Positions 6,013 to 7,846 of a stretch of DNA of 7,846 bases are shown in pieces. The notes under the pieces are model-generated. The model ran no database searches. It was given only the letters and a program-made list of their open reading frames with translations, and had not been told where the DNA came from. Each line of letters opens with the position of its first letter. The first letter of the stretch is position 1. The stretch covers positions 1 to 7,846 of the forward strand of contig JARLHX010000303.1 in NCBI GenBank assembly GCA_031292035.1, given 5' to 3'. Position numbers and translations under genes: made by a program. The stretch is from Negativicutes bacterium. GTDB lineage: Bacteria > Bacillota_C > Negativicutes > Sporomusales_B > JARLHX01.

Positions 6013-7098
6013 TTACTCTTGATCGATCGTCTTGGTGGCAGCCACCAACAGGCAGGCTTCAGGGGCAAACCAGTGGGTGGTCCGGTTGCAGAAATTGCAC
6101 ACCGAAAGCATGACAGGCACCTCGACCAGGACGCCGACGACGGTGGCCAGGGTGGCGCCGGAGGTCAGTCCGAACAGGGATATGGTGACCGCGACCGCCA
6201 GCTCGAAGAAGTTGCTGGCCCCGATCAGGGCGCCGGGGGCGGCGATATTATGGGGTACCTTGAGCCACCTCGCCAGGCCGTAGGCCAGCGAGGAGTTGAA
6301 ATAGACCTGGATGGTGATCGGCACGGCGATCAGAATGATGTTGAACCAGTTACCGAGGATGACTTCACCCTGGAAGGCGAAGATGATGACAAGGGTAATG
6401 AGTAGCGCGATGATGGTGACCGGCTTCAGGGGGTTGAGGAACTTATCGTTGAACCATTCTTCGCCGCGGCTGGTGATGGCAATCTTCCGGGTCAGATAGC
6501 CTGCTCCAAGGGGGATGACGATATAGAGGAAGACCGACATGAAGAGGACGTCTGTCGGCACGATGATGTTGGAGACCCCCAGGAGGAACATGACGATGGG
6601 GGCAAAAAGGACCAGCATGAGCAGGTCGTTGATCGCCACCTGCACCAAAGTGTAGGCCGGGTCGCCATCGGTCAGATAGCTCCAGACAAAGACCATGGCT
6701 GTGCAGGGCGCCGCCGCCAGGATGATGGTCCCGGCGAGGTATTCACTGGCAAGCTGGTCGCCGATCAGACCGATGAAGATATGCTTGAAGAACAGCCAGC
6801 CGAGAAAGGCCATGCTGAAGGGCTTGACGATCCAGTTGACAAACAGGGTGATAAACAGCCCTTTCGGCTTGTCGCCGACCTTCAGGATGGAGCCGAAATC
6901 GATTTTCAGCATCATCGGATAGATCATCAGCCAGATCAAAACAGCGATCGGCAGATTGACATGACTGATCTCCAGTTTGCTCATCGCGCTGACGACGCCG
7001 GGAAACAGTTTGCCAAAGATCACGCCGATTACAATACAGGCAGCCACCCACAGGCTGAGATACCGCTCGAAAAAGTCCAGCTGCTTTTCGTTCGTCAT
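6013..7098 (-). CDS. acr3: Acr3-family arsenite efflux permease
   Basis: A 361-residue membrane protein with about ten hydrophobic segments, of the bile/arsenite/riboflavin transporter (BART) superfamily. It exports arsenite, either driven by the proton motive force or coupled to ArsA. The family signature AAAPCTAMVFVWSYL at 128-142 holds the essential cysteine C132. GASNFFELAVA at 293-303 carries the conserved glutamate E299, and VEVPVMLS at 325-332 is also typical. It is clearly Acr3 and not ArsB, which lacks these motifs. The C-terminal end has extra cysteines (C334, C337, C349). Start ATG 7098 has AAAGGAG about eight bases upstream, partly overlapping the arsR stop, with a 12-base gap. 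The 6100-6250 part is strikingly GC-rich, unlike arsD and arsA next door, which suggests that this half of the operon has a separate history. Confidence 0.96.
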   Translation of the reverse strand: MTNEKQLDFFERYLSLWVAACIVIGVIFGKLFPGVVSAMSKLEISHVNLPIAVLIWLMIYPMMLKIDFGSILKVGDKPKGLFITLFVNWIVKPFSMAFLGWLFFKHIFIGLIGDQLASEYLAGTIILAAAPCTAMVFVWSYLTDGDPAYTLVQVAINDLLMLVLFAPIVMFLLGVSNIIVPTDVLFMSVFLYIVIPLGAGYLTRKIAITSRGEEWFNDKFLNPLKPVTIIALLITLVIIFAFQGEVILGNWFNIILIAVPITIQVYFNSSLAYGLARWLKVPHNIAAPGALIGASNFFELAVAVTISLFGLTSGATLATVVGVLVEVPVMLSVCNFCNRTTHWFAPEACLLVAATKTIDQE

Positions 7099-7110
7099 TA
7101 TTTATCTCCT

Positions 7111-7410
7111 TTATTCGCAGATGTTCTGTCGTTCTTTTTGGGCCAGTCCTGCCGCCATCGTTTCCGAGAAGGCTTTGATCAGGGAGAACGCCTCGGGATG
7201 TAAGCTGTAGTAAATCCACTTGCCTTCGCGGTTGTCGTTGACCAGTCCGGCGTATTTCAGCACTTTGAGATGATGGGAAATGGTGGGCTGGGAGACTTTG
7301 AAGGCGTCCAGGATATCGCAGACACAAAGCTCCTTTCCCAGCAAGAGCTGGACGATTTCCAGCCGGATCGGATCACCGAGGGCCTTGAAAATGTCAGCCA
7401 AGGCTCTCAT
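7111..7410 (-). CDS. arsR: ArsR/SmtB-family arsenite-responsive repressor
   Basis: A 99-residue winged-helix dimeric repressor. The arsenite site is ELCVCD at 27-32 (C29, C31), the classic CxC in helix alpha-3. The recognition helix lies in VSQPTISHHLKVLKYAGLV at 39-57, and the wing in NREGKWIYYSL at 60-70. A further C98 near the end could be a third ligand. Binding of trivalent arsenic releases it from the operator. The gene sits second in the operon: its ATG overlaps the arsC stop (ATGA), so translation is coupled. The operator should be upstream of arsC, outside the window. No separate promoter is visible before arsR. Confidence 0.96.
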   Translation of the reverse strand: MRALADIFKALGDPIRLEIVQLLLGKELCVCDILDAFKVSQPTISHHLKVLKYAGLVNDNREGKWIYYSLHPEAFSLIKAFSETMAAGLAQKERQNICE

Positions 7411-7841
7411 CGTCCATCACCAGCCTTGCCAAAGGTTTCACCAATCCACTGCCTGATCTCGCCGCGAACCAGCCTGACGCCAGCCATGATTTCGTCGTCA
7501 GAGCCTGTGAACCCGGACGGGTCGGGAAAGCTATGATGCAGCATGGTCTTACCGCCGGGAAAGTAGGGACAGGCTTCCTGGGCGTTGTCGCAGACGGTGA
7601 CGACAAAGTCAAAGCTGTCGTTGATAAATTCATTCAAGTGTTTTGAGCGGTGGGAAGATAGGTCGATGCCGATTTCGGCCATGGCTCTGGCCACATAGGG
7701 GTTGACCCGGGTCACCGCCGTTCCGGCGCTGAAGGCCTCGTAGCGGTCGCCGTACAGCCCCCGCAGCAAGCCTTCCGCCATCTGGGACCCAGCAGAGTTG
7801 TGGGTACATAAAAACAGCACTTTTTGTTTGGGTGTTGTCAT
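7407..7841 (-). CDS. arsC: Thioredoxin-coupled arsenate reductase ArsC with altered phosphate loop
   Basis: A 144-residue protein of the low-molecular-weight tyrosine phosphatase fold that reduces arsenate to arsenite. The nucleophile C12 is in FLCTHNSAGSQMAEG, the likely redox relay pair is C84 and C91 (VTVCDNAQEACPYFPG), and D107 (FPDP) is the general acid. Start ATG 7841 places the loop at the usual distance. The ribosome binding site and promoter are outside the window. One oddity: the canonical CX5R loop should have arginine at residue 18 (usually NSCRS or NSARS), but the codon is GGG, giving glycine. This residue normally holds the oxyanion, so activity may be lowered or lost. A single CGG to GGG change, natural or a sequence error, would explain it. 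Everything else argues for ArsC. The gene is GC-rich, like arsR and acr3. Confidence 0.92.
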   Translation of the reverse strand: MTTPKQKVLFLCTHNSAGSQMAEGLLRGLYGDRYEAFSAGTAVTRVNPYVARAMAEIGIDLSSHRSKHLNEFINDSFDFVVTVCDNAQEACPYFPGGKTMLHHSFPDPSGFTGSDDEIMAGVRLVRGEIRQWIGETFGKAGDGR

Positions 7842-7846
7842 GTGTA

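Noticed and set aside
6019..7203. Several long plus-strand open frames opposite acr3, up to 140 codons
   Set aside because: They are antisense to a clear Acr3, arise from its GC-rich codons, and their low-complexity translations match no family. No ribosome binding site fits.
6743..7327. A 194-codon minus-strand frame crossing arsR and acr3
   Set aside because: It overlaps two unmistakable genes in another frame and has an Arg/Gln-rich translation typical of an off-frame read.
1..7846. Mobile elements, CRISPR arrays, tRNA or rRNA genes
   Set aside because: I looked for transposase or integrase motifs, terminal inverted repeats, spaced direct repeats and RNA-gene features and saw none, despite the mosaic composition.

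Overview
The window is an arsenic-resistance island. Every gene I can support lies on the minus strand, so transcription runs from high to low coordinates. The host looks like a low- to mid-GC Gram-positive anaerobe (Firmicutes; Clostridia or Negativicutes would fit). The reasons are strong AGGAGG-type ribosome binding sites before most genes, a readable sigma-A-like promoter, and an ECF sigma factor of the kind common there. That placement is inference; no marker gene is present.

Layout in transcription order. Block 1 (7841 to 3856) is an inorganic arsenic operon: arsC (thioredoxin-type arsenate reductase), arsR (repressor), acr3 (arsenite efflux permease), arsD (arsenite metallochaperone) and arsA (two-domain ATPase). 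It is closed by a Rho-independent terminator at 3715-3738. The promoter is beyond the right edge of the window. Block 2 starts from its own promoter (3675-3704), which is overlaid with repeated TTGCA/TGCAA half-sites. It encodes a cysteine-rich MarR-type regulator, an ArsP-type permease, and a fusion of ArsM arsenite methyltransferase with a C-terminal ArsN2-like GNAT acetyltransferase. Block 3 (863 to the left edge) is three overlapping reading frames: an unrecognised 25-residue ORF with a strong ribosome binding site, a single-domain cupin, and an ECF sigma factor gene broken by two frame lesions and cut by the window edge. No terminator is visible between blocks 2 and 3, so they may be co-transcribed.

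How they work together: ArsC reduces arsenate to arsenite, ArsD hands arsenite to ArsA, and ArsA presumably energises export, here with Acr3 as the membrane partner. ArsM would methylate arsenite to trivalent methylarsenicals, ArsP is the family that exports such species, and the fused acetyltransferase suggests a further modification of an organoarsenical. The MarR protein carries vicinal cysteines and is a good candidate sensor for this second module.

The most notable points are the ArsM-ArsN2 fusion with its dedicated MarR/ArsP cassette, the regular operator array, an ArsC whose phosphate-loop arginine reads as glycine, and the small ORF-cupin-sigma cluster. Base composition is patchy (GC-rich arsC-arsR-acr3, AT-rich arsD-arsA, intermediate arsM), which suggests assembly from parts of different origin.
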